Shown: positions 23,579 through 33,429, counted from the stretch's first letter. The stretch is DNA of 64,000 nt from Streptomyces sp. NBC_01497 (GCF_036250695.1 NZ_CP109427.1:682001-746000); one strand, 5' to 3'. Program-made: numbers and translations. Notes: a model not told the origin generated them from the sequence alone.

Positions 23579-25315
23579 CTATGACTCCTGCTGGTCACCG
23601 GGCGCCACGGTGCGAGAGGTCTCCGGCTTGTTGTGGATCGCCTCCAGGGTCCTGATCTCGGGGTGGTGCAGGTCGAACGCCGGCGATTCGGAGCGGATGC
23701 GCGGCAGCGTGAGGAAGTTGTGCCGCGGCGGCGGGCACGACGTCGCCCATTCGAGCGAACGGCCGTAGCCCCAGGGGTCGTCGACCTCGACCTTCTTGCC
23801 GTAGTTGGCGGTCTTCCAGACGTTGTACGAGAACGGCACCATCGACAGGCCCAGCAGGAACGAACTGATCGTCGAGATCGTGTTCAGCGTCGTGAAACCG
23901 TCGCTGGCGAGGTAGTCCACGTATCGCCGCGGCATGCCCTCCGCACCCAGCCAGTGCTGCACCAGGAAGGTGCCGTGGAATCCGAGGAACAACGTCCAGA
24001 AGGTGATTTTCCCCAGGCGCTCGTCCAGCATCTTGCCGGTGAACTTGGGCCACCAGAAGTGGAATCCGGCGAACATCGCGAACACCACCGTGCCGAACAC
24101 CACGTAGTGGAAGTGCGCCACCACGAAATACGAGTCGGAGACGTGGAAGTCCAGCGGCGGGGAAGCCAGGATCACACCGGTGAGTCCACCGAACGCGAAG
24201 GTGATCAGGAAGCCGATCGACCAGAGCATCGGCGTCTCGAAGGAGAGCGACCCCCGCCACATGGTGCCGATCCAGTTGAAGAACTTCACCCCGGTCGGTA
24301 CCGCGATCAGGAAGGTCATGAACGAGAAGAACGGCAGGAGCACCCCGCCCGTGACGAACATGTGGTGCGCCCAGACGGTGGCGGACAGACCGGCGATGGA
24401 AATGGTGGCCGCGACGAGGCCGATGTAGCCGAACATCGGCTTGCGGCTGAAGACCGGGATGACCTCGGAGACGATCCCGAAGAACGGGATCGCGATGATG
24501 TACACCTCCGGGTGCCCGAAGAACCAGAACAGGTGCTGCCACAGCAGCGCACCACCGTTGGCCCCCTCGAACACCCTGGCCCCGAACTTGCGGTCTGCCT
24601 CCAGCGCGAGCAGCGCGGCGGCCAGCACGGGGAAGGCCAGCAGGACCAGCACACCGGTCAGCAGCACGTTCCAGGTGAAGATCGGCATCCGGAACATCGT
24701 CATGCCGGGCGCGCGCATGCAGATGATCGTCGTGATGAAGTTGACGGAGCCGAGGATCGTGCCGAAGCCCGAGAACGCCAGGCCCATGACCCACATGTCA
24801 CCGCCGACACCCGGCGAATGCACGGCGCTGGAGAGCGGCGAGTAGGCGAACCAGCCGAAGTCGGCCGCGCCCTGCGGGGTGAGGAAGCCTCCCACGGCGA
24901 TCAGTGACCCGAAGAGGTACAGCCAGTACGCGAAGGCGTTCAGCCGGGGGAAGGCGACGTCCGGGGCGCCGATCTGCAGGGGCATGATCCAGTTCGCGAA
25001 TCCCGCGAACAAGGGCGTCGCGAACATCAGCAGCATGATCGTGCCGTGCATCGTGAATGCCTGGTTGTACTGCACGGGAGACATGATCTGCAGGCCCGGG
25101 CGGGCAAGTTCGGCGCGCATGGTCAGGGCCATCAGGCCGCCGAGGATGAAGAACACGAACGAAGTGATCAGGTAGAGGGACCCGACCGTCTTGTGATCGG
25201 TCGTCGTGACCCAGCTGACCACGACACTGCCGGGGCGCCGTCTGAGCTCGGCGGGCTGCGCCGACCCGGCCGGCTCCTCTGTCGGCGTTCGTTCCTCTGT
25301 GTCGACGGTCGCCAT
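23579..25315 (-). CDS. ctaD: Cytochrome c oxidase subunit I, solitary copy
   Basis: The 578-residue, twelve-helix protein carries all ligands of the aa3-type subunit: the haem a histidine in [10 protein letters not shown], the CuB/Tyr site [10 protein letters not shown], the His pair in VWAHHMF and the late haem ligands HFHYVVFG. It should be a functional proton-pumping oxidase subunit. Start M-A-T-V-D (25315) follows AAGGAG. In Streptomyces the main ctaD lies in a ctaCDFE/qcr cluster; here no subunit II, III, IV or bc1 gene is linked. It is therefore an extra copy that must use partners from elsewhere, perhaps under stress, given the RsbQ/RsbP module that converges on it. Confidence 0.95.
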   Translation of the reverse strand: MATVDTEERTPTEEPAGSAQPAELRRRPGSVVVSWVTTTDHKTVGSLYLITSFVFFILGGLMALTMRAELARPGLQIMSPVQYNQAFTMHGTIMLLMFATPLFAGFANWIMPLQIGAPDVAFPRLNAFAYWLYLFGSLIAVGGFLTPQGAADFGWFAYSPLSSAVHSPGVGGDMWVMGLAFSGFGTILGSVNFITTIICMRAPGMTMFRMPIFTWNVLLTGVLVLLAFPVLAAALLALEADRKFGARVFEGANGGALLWQHLFWFFGHPEVYIIAIPFFGIVSEVIPVFSRKPMFGYIGLVAATISIAGLSATVWAHHMFVTGGVLLPFFSFMTFLIAVPTGVKFFNWIGTMWRGSLSFETPMLWSIGFLITFAFGGLTGVILASPPLDFHVSDSYFVVAHFHYVVFGTVVFAMFAGFHFWWPKFTGKMLDERLGKITFWTLFLGFHGTFLVQHWLGAEGMPRRYVDYLASDGFTTLNTISTISSFLLGLSMVPFSYNVWKTANYGKKVEVDDPWGYGRSLEWATSCPPPRHNFLTLPRIRSESPAFDLHHPEIRTLEAIHNKPETSRTVAPGDQQES

Positions 25316-25794
25316 CTGGGGCTCCTTCGTGCTGTGGGGGCGGGGCAAGGAAGACGGTGGCGCGCCCGGGCGGGGCATTGCCGTGAACCGGTCCGCACCG
25401 GGTGCCGCTCACCGAACGGTGCCGGTTCCACCAGGCCGCGGACGCGGTACGTCACCGGTCGGTGGGCAGGTTCACCGCGTCGGACGGGGAGGAGACGCCC
25501 TCCGGGGCCGGGTTCCCGCGCCGTTTCCGCCCGGGGCCGAGCGGTCCCCGCGGTCGCCGCGCCGTCCCTGGCGCGCACCGCGTTCGCCGTGCGTGCGCCG
25601 TCGAAGGACCGCGAGCGGTGGACGAGTTGTCATCTGCAACGTCTCCTGGGCGGGCATCGACACGACGGGGAGGGAGTCCGACGAGCAGGTTCGTACTCGG
25701 ACACATCCGCCGGGATCGTGGCCTGGTCAGGGCGGGCCCCAGCCTGCACGCTCCGGATGACTTCCGCACGGCGCCACCACGGCAAGTCGCCGAA

Positions 25795-25811
25795 TTGACA
25801 CGTACTGTCAA
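25795..25811. promoter_or_regulatory. Isolated operator-like palindrome
   Basis: TTGACA-CGTAC-TGTCAA is a perfect inverted repeat of 6-bp arms. It is the size and symmetry of a dimeric repressor site, but no regulator or start codon is adjacent. Confidence 0.35.
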
Positions 25812-26272
25812 CCGATCGGGGGGTCCGGGGCGGGGGGACATGCTGGTTCCGGGGACCGGCTGCGGCCCTCACGCGGTACCTGGAGAAACGGGAGGCGACG
25901 CGCGGATCGCCGATCGCCGTGGCACGCCCGAAGCGGGGGCCGTCACCGCGTCGTCCCCGAAGTCCGGTGAGCCGTCGTCGCCACCCCGACAGGACGGACG
26001 GGCCCCCGCCGAGCGGATCAGGCGTTTGTCGGACCTACGGCTCGCGCGCGGCATGCGATGGGTTCCGACGACCGTCATCCGATCCTGTGAACGGGATCCG
26101 GACGCCGGGCATCCCGCCGGCCACGGCACCCGCCCGGTGGCCCTCACCGCCACGCGGGCCGCCGGGGAGATCAGGCGGATGTCCTCGCGCTCCTGCGCAC
26201 ATGGGGACGGCCCGGCCCGGTACTGACATCGGGACGGCCCGCTTCAGCGGCACGGCGGTGGCAACACTCGAC

Positions 26273-26422
26273 CTACGGGGCGACGTTGCGGGCCGCTCCT
26301 GCCCAAGGGCGTTCGCCGGTCCCGCAGTGGTAGCACCTGGCGACGCGCCCGTCGTGGTGGTACCACTCGTGCGCCCCGCAGTCCTGCCTGCCTTTGCCAA
26401 GCAGACCTCGCTCGACGAGACA
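26273..26422 (-). pseudogene. Small zinc-ribbon-like protein fragment
   Basis: The minus-strand frame reads …GRQDCGAHEWYHHDGRVAR then CYHCGTGERP and ends at 26273. The C-x2-H … C-x2-C arrangement and the W-Y-H-H-D-G-x-V-A-R stretch look like a genuine small zinc-binding protein. Upstream the frame hits a stop with no ATG or GTG in between. Either translation starts at CTG, or the 5' end is lost by a frameshift; the adjacent frame does have an ATG (near 26421). Confidence 0.35.
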
Positions 26423-26628
26423 TCAGGGCGCAACCCCCCGCGGACGCGTGCGCCACCGATACCGTTCCGCCGGAGCCATCCCCGCAGGTAGCGACAACTC
26501 ACGGTCCGCGGGAGCCGATTCCCTGTCCGCCGATCCGGGCGAGCGCCGCCACCACCCGGTCCACCGGCGTTCTCGCACGCGTCCGGCGGCTCCGGGACGG
26601 CCACTTCCTCAGCAGACGGGGGGCGCGG

Positions 26629-27138
26629 TCACACCTGCCGGTTCTCCGAGCCGACCATCCACGCGTGCTCCTCCATGGTCTCGATGATCCCGTGCAGGAT
26701 GTCCGCGGTCGACGGGTCCTCGGCGTCCACACCGTCGTGCACGCGCCGGAGCGTCGCAGCCGTTGCGTACAGGCGCGTCGTGATGAGGTCCACCACGGCC
26801 GTCACACTCAGCTCCCCCTCGGGGAACGTGGGCAGCGTCGTGGTCGCGACGACGGTGTCGGAACGTCCGTCCGGAACCGCGCGCAGGCTCCTCATCCGCT
26901 CGGCGATCGTGTCGCCGCCCTCCCGCGCGTCATCGACGATGTGATCGAGCTGTTTGTGCAGGTCACGGAAGTTGAGGCCAACGAGGTTCCAGTGAGCCTG
27001 CTTGCCCTGGAGATGCAGCTCGATGAGATCGACAAGGACCGCCTGCAGGGCCCCCGCCATCTGCCGGGACGCCGTGAAGCCCACGGCTGCTTCCTGCTCG
27101 GAGAGTCGAGCCGTGGATGAGACAGTGTCCGACGTCAT
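26629..27138 (-). CDS. dps: Dps-family ferritin-like DNA-protection protein
   Basis: The 169-residue protein has the four-helix Dps fold. The inter-subunit ferroxidase residues are visible in HLQGKQAHWNLVG, FRDLHKQLDHIVDDAREGGDTIAER (His, His, Asp, Glu). It would store iron with H2O2 as oxidant and may bind DNA. ATG 27138 follows TAAGGAG by 8 bases; a longer frame upstream has no ribosome site. Streptomyces usually have several Dps proteins under SigB-type or osmotic control; a GGGTAT-like element lies upstream, but its spacing is poor. Confidence 0.92.
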   Translation of the reverse strand: MTSDTVSSTARLSEQEAAVGFTASRQMAGALQAVLVDLIELHLQGKQAHWNLVGLNFRDLHKQLDHIVDDAREGGDTIAERMRSLRAVPDGRSDTVVATTTLPTFPEGELSVTAVVDLITTRLYATAATLRRVHDGVDAEDPSTADILHGIIETMEEHAWMVGSENRQV

Positions 27139-27538
27139 GCGCCTGCTCCTTAGAAAACTCCCTTTCCCACGCACCGAGCGCAGAGGAAAGAAACCGTGTG
27201 CCCAGGTCATCTCCAGTCTGGCCGCATACCCCCGGCCTCGCAGCTCGGACCCGTTCCGCTCGGCGGGAGCCCCCGAAGCCCCCGGTCCGGCCCCGCTCCG
27301 GGGTCCGGTTCTGCGAGGTCACACCGTGCCGCCTGCCGCGCGGGACAGCTCCGGCACGCCGTACCGCCCGTACCGCCGTCGGTCGGGCAGTCGGCGTCGG
27401 GAAGGCCAGGTGGATCCAGCGCGCGACCGGCCGAGCGGTGCGCCCGGCGCGCGATGAGCGCCGCACGGTCGGCGTCCGGCGCGTGTCCCGGTCACGCGGG
27501 TCGACCCGAACGCTCCCGTCCCAGGACGGGAACGCTCA
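27139..27538. other. Intergenic region upstream of dps
   Basis: 400 bases with the promoter side of dps on the right of its start and a terminator for the aminotransferase gene near 27508-27537. No gene is supported here. Confidence 0.45.
27508..27537 (-). terminator. Imperfect hairpin after the aminotransferase gene
   Basis: Arms around 27508-27521 and 27524-27537 pair with two mismatches, one base beyond the aminotransferase stop. Likely terminator of the regulator–aminotransferase operon. Confidence 0.45.
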
Positions 27539-28669
27539 TCAGCGGGCCCGAAGCCAAGCGGCGAAGGCGTCCAGAGCGGGCTCGGGGTCACGGCGGCCGA
27601 TCCCGATGCGGAAGTGGTCCCCTGGGGTGTCGGTGAGCTCGGAGCGGTAGATGCTCGCCGGCAGCAGCAGGACCCCGGCCTCCGCGACCAGGCTCGTACA
27701 GAAGTCCTCCACCCCGTCGGAGCCCAGGTATCGCGGATAGGCCACACACCCGCCGTCCGGGGCCCGCCAGGTGAACAGGTCGCGGAACTCGGAGAAGAAG
27801 GCATCGAACAACGGCAGGTTGGCCGCGATGAGCGCCCGGTTCCGCGCCAGGATCGACGTGCGCGCCTTGAGGGCGATCCGGGCGAGAACCTCGCTGGGGG
27901 CCGCGTTGCAGATCGTGGTGTAGTGCTTCGCTCGTTCGAGCCGGGAACGCAACTGCCGGTCCCTGCAGGTGATCCAGCCGATCCGCAGGCCGGGCAGCCC
28001 CAGCGACTTCGAGGTGACGTTCAGCGAGAGTGCGCGCTCGGACAGGTCCGAGGCGTTCGGCAGGGTGCGGGAGGGATCGAGCTCCAGGCCACGGTAGACC
28101 TCGTCGCTGAACAGGTGGATGCCCCGCTCGTCGCACATCCGCGCCAGGCGGGCGAAGTCCGCCTCGGGGATGACCTTTCCCGTGGGGTTGTGGGGGAAGT
28201 TGACGGATACCACCCGGGTGTTGGGGCGGATGGCCGCGGCCACCTCGTCCAGGTCCAGGGCCCAGTCCGCACCGGGGTCCAGGGCCACACCGCTCACCTG
28301 GCACAGGGACAGCGGCACGGTCTCCGCGGACTGGTAGTCGGGGGTGACCACCACGGCGTGGTCGTCCGGGCCCAACAGGACCTGCATGGCCAGGTACAGG
28401 GCCTCTTCGGCGCCGGCGAAGCAGATCACGTCGTCCGCGTCCGCGTGGGTGTACATGTCCGCGATCGCTTCCCGCAGGGCCGGATCACCGAAGGTCTCGG
28501 TGTAGCCGAGGGACAGCGTCTCCCAGGCGTGGCGGTCCTCGTCGTCGGCCAGCGCGAGCAGTTCGGGCAGGGTCATCGTCTGCGCGTCGGAGGCCGTCAG
28601 GTGGTGGCGGGCGGTGAACTCCCAGCGCGAGAAGTAGTTCTCCAGCCGGAAATCGGGCAGCGGAGTCAC
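27539..28669 (-). CDS. PLP-dependent class I/II aminotransferase
   Basis: The 376-residue protein is a fold-type-I aminotransferase: SLGYTETFGDPALREAIA, the aspartate/Tyr region VVTPDYQSAETV, SVNFPHNPTGKVIP, LFSDEVYRGLE, the PLP lysine in NVTSKSLGLPGLRIGW and the carboxylate-binding Arg near HFRIGIGR. Its ATG overlaps the stop of the upstream regulator, so both are one unit. The regulator type (YheO/DauR-like) suggests the substrate is an amino acid, possibly a basic or D-amino acid; this is inferred from context only. No signal peptide; cytoplasmic. Confidence 0.9.
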   Translation of the reverse strand: MTPLPDFRLENYFSRWEFTARHHLTASDAQTMTLPELLALADDEDRHAWETLSLGYTETFGDPALREAIADMYTHADADDVICFAGAEEALYLAMQVLLGPDDHAVVVTPDYQSAETVPLSLCQVSGVALDPGADWALDLDEVAAAIRPNTRVVSVNFPHNPTGKVIPEADFARLARMCDERGIHLFSDEVYRGLELDPSRTLPNASDLSERALSLNVTSKSLGLPGLRIGWITCRDRQLRSRLERAKHYTTICNAAPSEVLARIALKARTSILARNRALIAANLPLFDAFFSEFRDLFTWRAPDGGCVAYPRYLGSDGVEDFCTSLVAEAGVLLLPASIYRSELTDTPGDHFRIGIGRRDPEPALDAFAAWLRAR

Positions 28670-29310
28670 GCGTTGCTCCTTCGGTCTCTGAGGTCACCGA
28701 GCAGGGCGTAGACGGTGGATCGCGACACCTTCAGTGCGCCGGCGACGACGGGGACGGCGCGCCGCACCGTGAAGACACCGGCACGGTCCAGTTCGGCGAG
28801 GACGTCGAGACGGTCGTCGCGTCCGAGGCGTTCGGCGGGCCGCCCGCGGGTGCGGACGAAGTTCCCGACGATGCGGTGCACGCTCTCGGTCCAGTCCTGC
28901 TCGAACAGCGCTTCCGGCCGTGGGGCCGAGGGCGCGGCGAACCCCGCGAGCAGCGCGGCGGCCTGCTCCCACGGCGTACGGTCGAGGTTCACGCACAGGA
29001 CAGCCGACGGCTCGCCGTCGAGGTCACGAAGGACCGCGCTGACCGAGGAGAGGCGTCGCCCGTCGGCCAGCAGTTTCGCGTAGGGCCCGTAGACGTCGCG
29101 GCCGGAGGGCTCCACGCGGTCCAGCTCGCCGAGGTAGGAGGGGTCGCCCGGCGCGCGCCCGGCCATGGGGTTCCAGATGGCCAGTACCCGGTCGCGCCCG
29201 GCATCGTGCAGGACCACCTCCGCGTACGGGCCGAGCAGCAGGGCGATCGCCCGGCAGGCCGGGGACCACATCCGCACGCGCGGGTCCGCGCCGTCCTCCA
29301 CCGTCTCCAT
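28666..29310 (-). CDS. YheO/DauR-like PAS–HTH regulator
   Basis: The 214-residue protein has a YheO-type PAS-like domain (residues ~12-125: LLGPYAEVVLHDAGRDRVLAIWNPMAGR, AVLRDLDGEPSAVLCVNLD) and a C-terminal HTH_22-type helix-turn-helix (LAELDRAGVFTVRRAVPVVAGALKVSRSTVYALL). DauR of Pseudomonas represses D-arginine catabolism; this protein probably controls itself and the overlapping aminotransferase. Its transcript is predicted to be leaderless: TAGATT ends 6 bases before the ATG, and inverted half-sites lie across the -35. Confidence 0.85.
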   Translation of the reverse strand: METVEDGADPRVRMWSPACRAIALLLGPYAEVVLHDAGRDRVLAIWNPMAGRAPGDPSYLGELDRVEPSGRDVYGPYAKLLADGRRLSSVSAVLRDLDGEPSAVLCVNLDRTPWEQAAALLAGFAAPSAPRPEALFEQDWTESVHRIVGNFVRTRGRPAERLGRDDRLDVLAELDRAGVFTVRRAVPVVAGALKVSRSTVYALLGDLRDRRSNA

Positions 29311-29316
29311 GGCTGG

Positions 29317-29346
29317 AATCTACGTCCAGAATGGACAGGAAGTCCA
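29317..29346 (-). promoter_or_regulatory. Leaderless promoter with three operator half-sites
   Basis: Minus-strand TGGACT (29341-29346) and TAGATT (29317-29322) are separated by 18 bases, and the ATG begins 6 bases after the -10. The region contains GTCCA-gaa-TGGAC-aggaa-GTCCA (29324-29346), three alternating half-sites that overlap the -35 and spacer. Binding of the YheO-like regulator would block its own promoter. Confidence 0.6.
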
Positions 29347-29511
29347 GACGCTGTCGTGGAGGGAGGCCTCCCAGCGCCGCCCCGGAGCCGACGGCCCGGG
29401 TGCCGCCCGGGTGCCGGACGCGCCGACGGCGGTGGGCAGGCATGCCGCGCGGACACCGCCGTGCCGCCCCGCAGCACAGCCGGCGACGGGGGCGGCGCGG
29501 CGGCCGGTGTG

Positions 29512-31950
29512 TCACCGCAGCACGAACAGGGCCTTCCCGGCCCTTGCCGCGTCCGGAGCGGCCCATCCCCGCACCCGCACCGTCAGGCTCTCACCCGGCA
29601 GCAAGGTGAACAGGCCCCGGTCCGCCGTGGCCGTCGGCGCGATCCGGTCCGCCTGGAGGAGCGCGTCCCGCAGCAGGGTGTGCGCGTGGATCGCGACGAG
29701 CACCTCGTCCTTCGCCTCCTCGCCGGGCGACACGCTCACGTCGTACTCGGGCACGGGGTAGGCGAACTCCTTGTCCCGTACCGGTACATGGAGAGCGCGC
29801 AGCCCTTGTGCGTCCGCGACGAGGTACTCCCTCCCCGACGTCCGATCCGGCACGAACCGCTCGGGCACGGGGACCGCCGCCACCGCGCGCCGTCCGGCCA
29901 CGAGCGGGAGGACGCCGTCGGCGAGGACCGTACCGTCCGCACTCATCCTGCGCAGCCGCACCTCGGTACGCCACTCGGCCGCCGCCTGGTTCACGGCGCA
30001 GAGCACCGGCCGGCCGTCCCGCACCTGCACGCTCAGCAGCCGGTCCGCGTACAGCCTGCGCAGTTCGTACCAGAGCGGCTTGAGGCGGCCGTCACCGTCC
30101 ACCGCCGACCAACTCGTGACCGGCCAGCAGTCGTTGAGTTGCCACACGACCGCGCCCGCGCACACCGGCCAGTGCGAGCGCCAGTGCTCCACCCCGGTGG
30201 CGACCGCACGCGCCTGGTTGACCTGCATCAGGTAGTGCCACCTGTCGAAGTCGTCCGGGACGTCGAAGTGGCGGGCCAGCCCGCGCTCCAGCTTCCCGTT
30301 GCCGTCCTCGGCCTTCTGGTGGTGCAGCACTCCGGGCGAGCCGGGGGCGAGTTCCTCGCCCGCCAGCGCACGGCGCAGGGTCGCGTACGCGGGCGGTGCC
30401 TGCCAGCCGAACTCGGAGACGAAGCGCGGGACGCTGTCGAGGTAGTCCGTGTAGTCGGTGGTGTTCCACACGTCCCAGAGGTGGGTGCAGCCGTGCGCCG
30501 GGTCCTCCGGCGCGTGCTCCCACGAGCCGGACCAGGGGCTGCCCGCCCAGTAGGCGCGCGTGGGGTCGGTCTCGGCCACGACCCGCGGGAGGAGGGCCAG
30601 GTAGTAGCCCTCGCCCCAGGAGTCCCCCGCGAGTTGCTCCTCCCAGTTCCACATGCGGTACACCCACAGGTTCTCGTTGTTGCCGTTCCACAGCACCAGG
30701 CTCGGATGCGGCATCAGCCGGGCGACGTTCTCCCTGGCCTCCGCCTCGACCTCGGAGCGCAGGGGCTGTTCCTCGGGGTAGGTGGCACAGGCGAAGAGGA
30801 AGTCCTGCCAGACCATCAGGCCGAGTTCGTCGCAGACGTCGTAGAAGTCGTCCCGTTCGAAGATGCCGCCGCCCCAGACGCGTACGAGGTCGACCCCGGC
30901 CTCCGCCGCCTGCGTGAGGCGCTCCCGGTAGCGCTCGGGGGTGACGCGTGAGGGGAAGACGTCGTCGGGAATCCAGTTGACCCCGCGCGAGAACACACGC
31001 TCGCCGTTGACGACGAACGTGAATCCCGTGCCGTGCTCGTCGGCCGTGGTGTCGAGGACGACCGTACGGAATCCCACGCGCCTCGACCAGGTGTCGAGGA
31101 CGGCACCGTCCTGGTCCCGCAGGGTTACCTCGCAGGCGTACAACGGCTGTTCGCCGTAGCCGCGCGGCCACCACAGGGAGACGTCCGGCACCTCGGCGAC
31201 CACGGTGGCGCTGTCACCGCCGAGCGGCACCGAAACGGGGTGGCCGCCCGCCACCCGTACCTCGGCGGTCAGTGCGGCGGCCGCACCCGAGGCGGTACGT
31301 GCCACGTCGAGACGCACCTCGACACGTCCGGTCGTGCCGTCGACGGTGACGAGCGGCCGCACCCGGTCCAGCCGTGCGGTCGACCAGTGTTCGAGGCGGG
31401 CGGGCTTCCAGATACCCGCGGTGGGCAGCGCGGGGCCCCAGTCCCAGCCGAAGGCGCAGGCCATCTTGCGGATGAAGGAGGACGGGTGCGGATAGGCCTC
31501 CTCCCGGGCGCCCATCCGGGTGCGCAGGCCGGCCGCCGCCGCGTAGGCGGAGGTGAAGCACACCGAGAGGGGCGTACCTGCCTCGCCCAGGCGGTCGGTG
31601 ACGTCGAAACGGTACGAACGGTGCATGTTGGCGGTGTTCCCGAGGATCTCGCCACCGAGCAGGATCTCGGCGACGGTGTCCAGGCCCTCGAAGACCAGGT
31701 CGGTGCGCTCGTGGGAGGTGTCACGGGCGCCGACAACGATGTCATAGCGCCAGTCGGCGCGACCCACCCAGTCGACGTCGAGTTCGTTGCGGCCGAGGAA
31801 CGGGTCGGGGATGCGCCGGGCGGCGAGCAGATCCGTGTGCACGCACCCCGGTACCCGCGCGGGGATGTCCTCTCCCTCGTGGCGCAGGGTCCAGCCCTGG
31901 TCCAGGGGGACGGACGTCCGGGCCCGGGTGGTGTCGTCGGTGATCGTCAT
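29512..31950 (-). CDS. Glycoside hydrolase family 2 beta-mannosidase
   Basis: The 812-residue protein has the GH2 domain order: jelly-roll sugar-binding domain (~10-190, with FIRKMACAFGWDWGPALPTAGIW), an immunoglobulin-like domain, and a TIM barrel from ~300. The barrel motif GVDLVRVWGGGIFE, the acid/base Glu in LWNGNNE and the nucleophile Glu in FVSEFGWQ are those of exo-beta-mannosidases. There is no signal peptide, so it acts in the cytoplasm on imported manno-oligosaccharides. It lies 96 bases downstream of a sugar-binding lipoprotein gene in the same direction. The permease genes that should accompany them are missing. Confidence 0.93.
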   Translation of the reverse strand: MTITDDTTRARTSVPLDQGWTLRHEGEDIPARVPGCVHTDLLAARRIPDPFLGRNELDVDWVGRADWRYDIVVGARDTSHERTDLVFEGLDTVAEILLGGEILGNTANMHRSYRFDVTDRLGEAGTPLSVCFTSAYAAAAGLRTRMGAREEAYPHPSSFIRKMACAFGWDWGPALPTAGIWKPARLEHWSTARLDRVRPLVTVDGTTGRVEVRLDVARTASGAAAALTAEVRVAGGHPVSVPLGGDSATVVAEVPDVSLWWPRGYGEQPLYACEVTLRDQDGAVLDTWSRRVGFRTVVLDTTADEHGTGFTFVVNGERVFSRGVNWIPDDVFPSRVTPERYRERLTQAAEAGVDLVRVWGGGIFERDDFYDVCDELGLMVWQDFLFACATYPEEQPLRSEVEAEARENVARLMPHPSLVLWNGNNENLWVYRMWNWEEQLAGDSWGEGYYLALLPRVVAETDPTRAYWAGSPWSGSWEHAPEDPAHGCTHLWDVWNTTDYTDYLDSVPRFVSEFGWQAPPAYATLRRALAGEELAPGSPGVLHHQKAEDGNGKLERGLARHFDVPDDFDRWHYLMQVNQARAVATGVEHWRSHWPVCAGAVVWQLNDCWPVTSWSAVDGDGRLKPLWYELRRLYADRLLSVQVRDGRPVLCAVNQAAAEWRTEVRLRRMSADGTVLADGVLPLVAGRRAVAAVPVPERFVPDRTSGREYLVADAQGLRALHVPVRDKEFAYPVPEYDVSVSPGEEAKDEVLVAIHAHTLLRDALLQADRIAPTATADRGLFTLLPGESLTVRVRGWAAPDAARAGKALFVLR

Positions 31951-32046
31951 GTGTGCGGGTTCCGTCTCTGGTTCGGGGGCGGGGTGGGGGATGCGGGTAC
32001 GAGGAGGGCCCCGGCATACGGGAAGGCCGGTCGGCCCGCACGCGGT

Positions 32047-33429
32047 TCAGTCGGTGTCGGCGAGGAGTTTCCTGCTCTCCTCGGTCATCTCGGGGAAGAC
32101 GGAGTCGCCCTTCTGATGCGCGAAGAACTGCTGCATCGAGGGGAGCAGCGCGGACTGCAGGGCCGTGCCGTTGGCGTACGGGGTGTTCGGCAGGAGCTGG
32201 TGGTTCTTCTCCTGCTCCTCGAAGACCGAGAGGTCGACCCCCTGCCGCGCCATCGCCCGGGACGACGCGTCCATCGCGGCGGGGATGGAGGGCAGGAAGG
32301 TGCCGGTCTGCGACGCCGTCGTCTGACAGGCGGCCGAGCCCATGTAGGCGACCCACTTCCAGGTCTGCTCCGGGTGCCGGGTACCGGACCAGATGGTGTT
32401 CCCGTTGGCGTTGCTGACCGTGGCCCGCCTTCCGTCCGGGCCGGCGACGAGCGGCCCCGTGCCGACCTTGACCTTGGGGAGCTTGTCGAGGGTCGCGGCC
32501 TCCCAGGAACCGCCCGCGTAGATGGCCACCTTCCCGGAACCGAGCAGGTCGCCTCCGCTGGGGGCGTTGCCCGCCGACGCGAACTCGCCCGGGGCGGGGG
32601 CGAATCCCTTGTCCGTGAGGTCGCGGAAGAAGGTGAACGTCTTGACCAGGCGGGGATCGTCGTACCTGAACTCGGTGGGCCAGCTGTCCTTGTCGCCGAT
32701 GCGCCAGCCGAGGGAGGAGGCGAAGGGGCGCCAGGTCGTGAGGCCGTTGAAGTCGTTTCCCACCGCGGTCATGCTGCTGATGCCGTACCTGGCGACGTGC
32801 TTCTTGTCGAAGCCCGGCTGATCGCCGCGCACACCGTTCCTGTCGACCGTCAGGTGCGCCACCATCTTCTCGAACGAGCCGCCGTTGTCGGGGTTCCAGC
32901 CGAGGTGGGCGACATCGTCCGGTGTGTAACCGGCCTTCGTCAGCGTGGTGGTGTTGTAGTAGAGCGCGGCGGAGGCCCAGTCCATGGGCAGTCCGTACTG
33001 CTTGCCGTCCGTGTACTTCCAGTCGTCGACGCCGACCGAGAACTTCCCGATGTCGAAGCGGGTCTTCTTCATCAGGTCGTTCAGGGGCATCAACTGCCCG
33101 AGTGACGCGTACTGCTGCAGGTACTGGACGCTGTCCATGAAGGCGTCGGGGGCGGTGTCGGCGACGAACCCGGAGAGAAGTTTGGTGAAGTAGTCAGCCG
33201 AGTCGTACTGGGTGATCTTCACCCGGATGCCGGGGTTCGCCTTCTCGAAGGCGTCCGCGCACTTCTGGTAGGCGGCGGCCTGCTTGTCGTCCCAGGTCCA
33301 CCAGTTGACGGTGGTCGTGCCCGATCCGGCGTCCGATCCGGCAGCGCAGCCGCTCAGCACGGCGGCCAGCCCCAGCGCGGCGAGCGAGGCGGTGAGCCGC
33401 CGTCCCCGTCGCACGCGACGTGTGATCAT
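32047..33429 (-). CDS. Sugar-binding lipoprotein without linked permeases
   Basis: The 460-residue family-1 binding protein has a signal peptide and lipobox LSGC (cysteine at ~28). Typical segments include VNWWTWDDKQAAAYQKCADAFE, the hinge GLPMDWASAALYYNTTTL and GGSWEAATLDKLPKVKVG. ATG follows AAGGAG by 6 bases. It precedes the beta-mannosidase gene, so the ligand is probably a manno-oligosaccharide. Neither a permease nor an ATPase is encoded nearby; only a relic of a permease end lies upstream. Transport must use permeases in trans, or the gene is a remnant. Confidence 0.9.
   Translation of the reverse strand: MITRRVRRGRRLTASLAALGLAAVLSGCAAGSDAGSGTTTVNWWTWDDKQAAAYQKCADAFEKANPGIRVKITQYDSADYFTKLLSGFVADTAPDAFMDSVQYLQQYASLGQLMPLNDLMKKTRFDIGKFSVGVDDWKYTDGKQYGLPMDWASAALYYNTTTLTKAGYTPDDVAHLGWNPDNGGSFEKMVAHLTVDRNGVRGDQPGFDKKHVARYGISSMTAVGNDFNGLTTWRPFASSLGWRIGDKDSWPTEFRYDDPRLVKTFTFFRDLTDKGFAPAPGEFASAGNAPSGGDLLGSGKVAIYAGGSWEAATLDKLPKVKVGTGPLVAGPDGRRATVSNANGNTIWSGTRHPEQTWKWVAYMGSAACQTTASQTGTFLPSIPAAMDASSRAMARQGVDLSVFEEQEKNHQLLPNTPYANGTALQSALLPSMQQFFAHQKGDSVFPEMTEESRKLLADTD

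Larger units (their letters stand above)
25316..26628. other. 1.3-kb gene-poor region between ctaD and dps
   Basis: No open frame here has convincing protein character. It contains a palindrome at 25795 and a zinc-ribbon-like fragment at 26273-26422 without a proper start codon. The divergent flanks and the isolated operator-like palindrome suggest decayed or lost genes. Confidence 0.5.

Noticed and set aside
25402..26226. 274-codon frame between ctaD and dps
   Set aside because: Pro/Arg/Gly-rich translation with no motif, several start choices without ribosome sites, and no coherent fold pattern.
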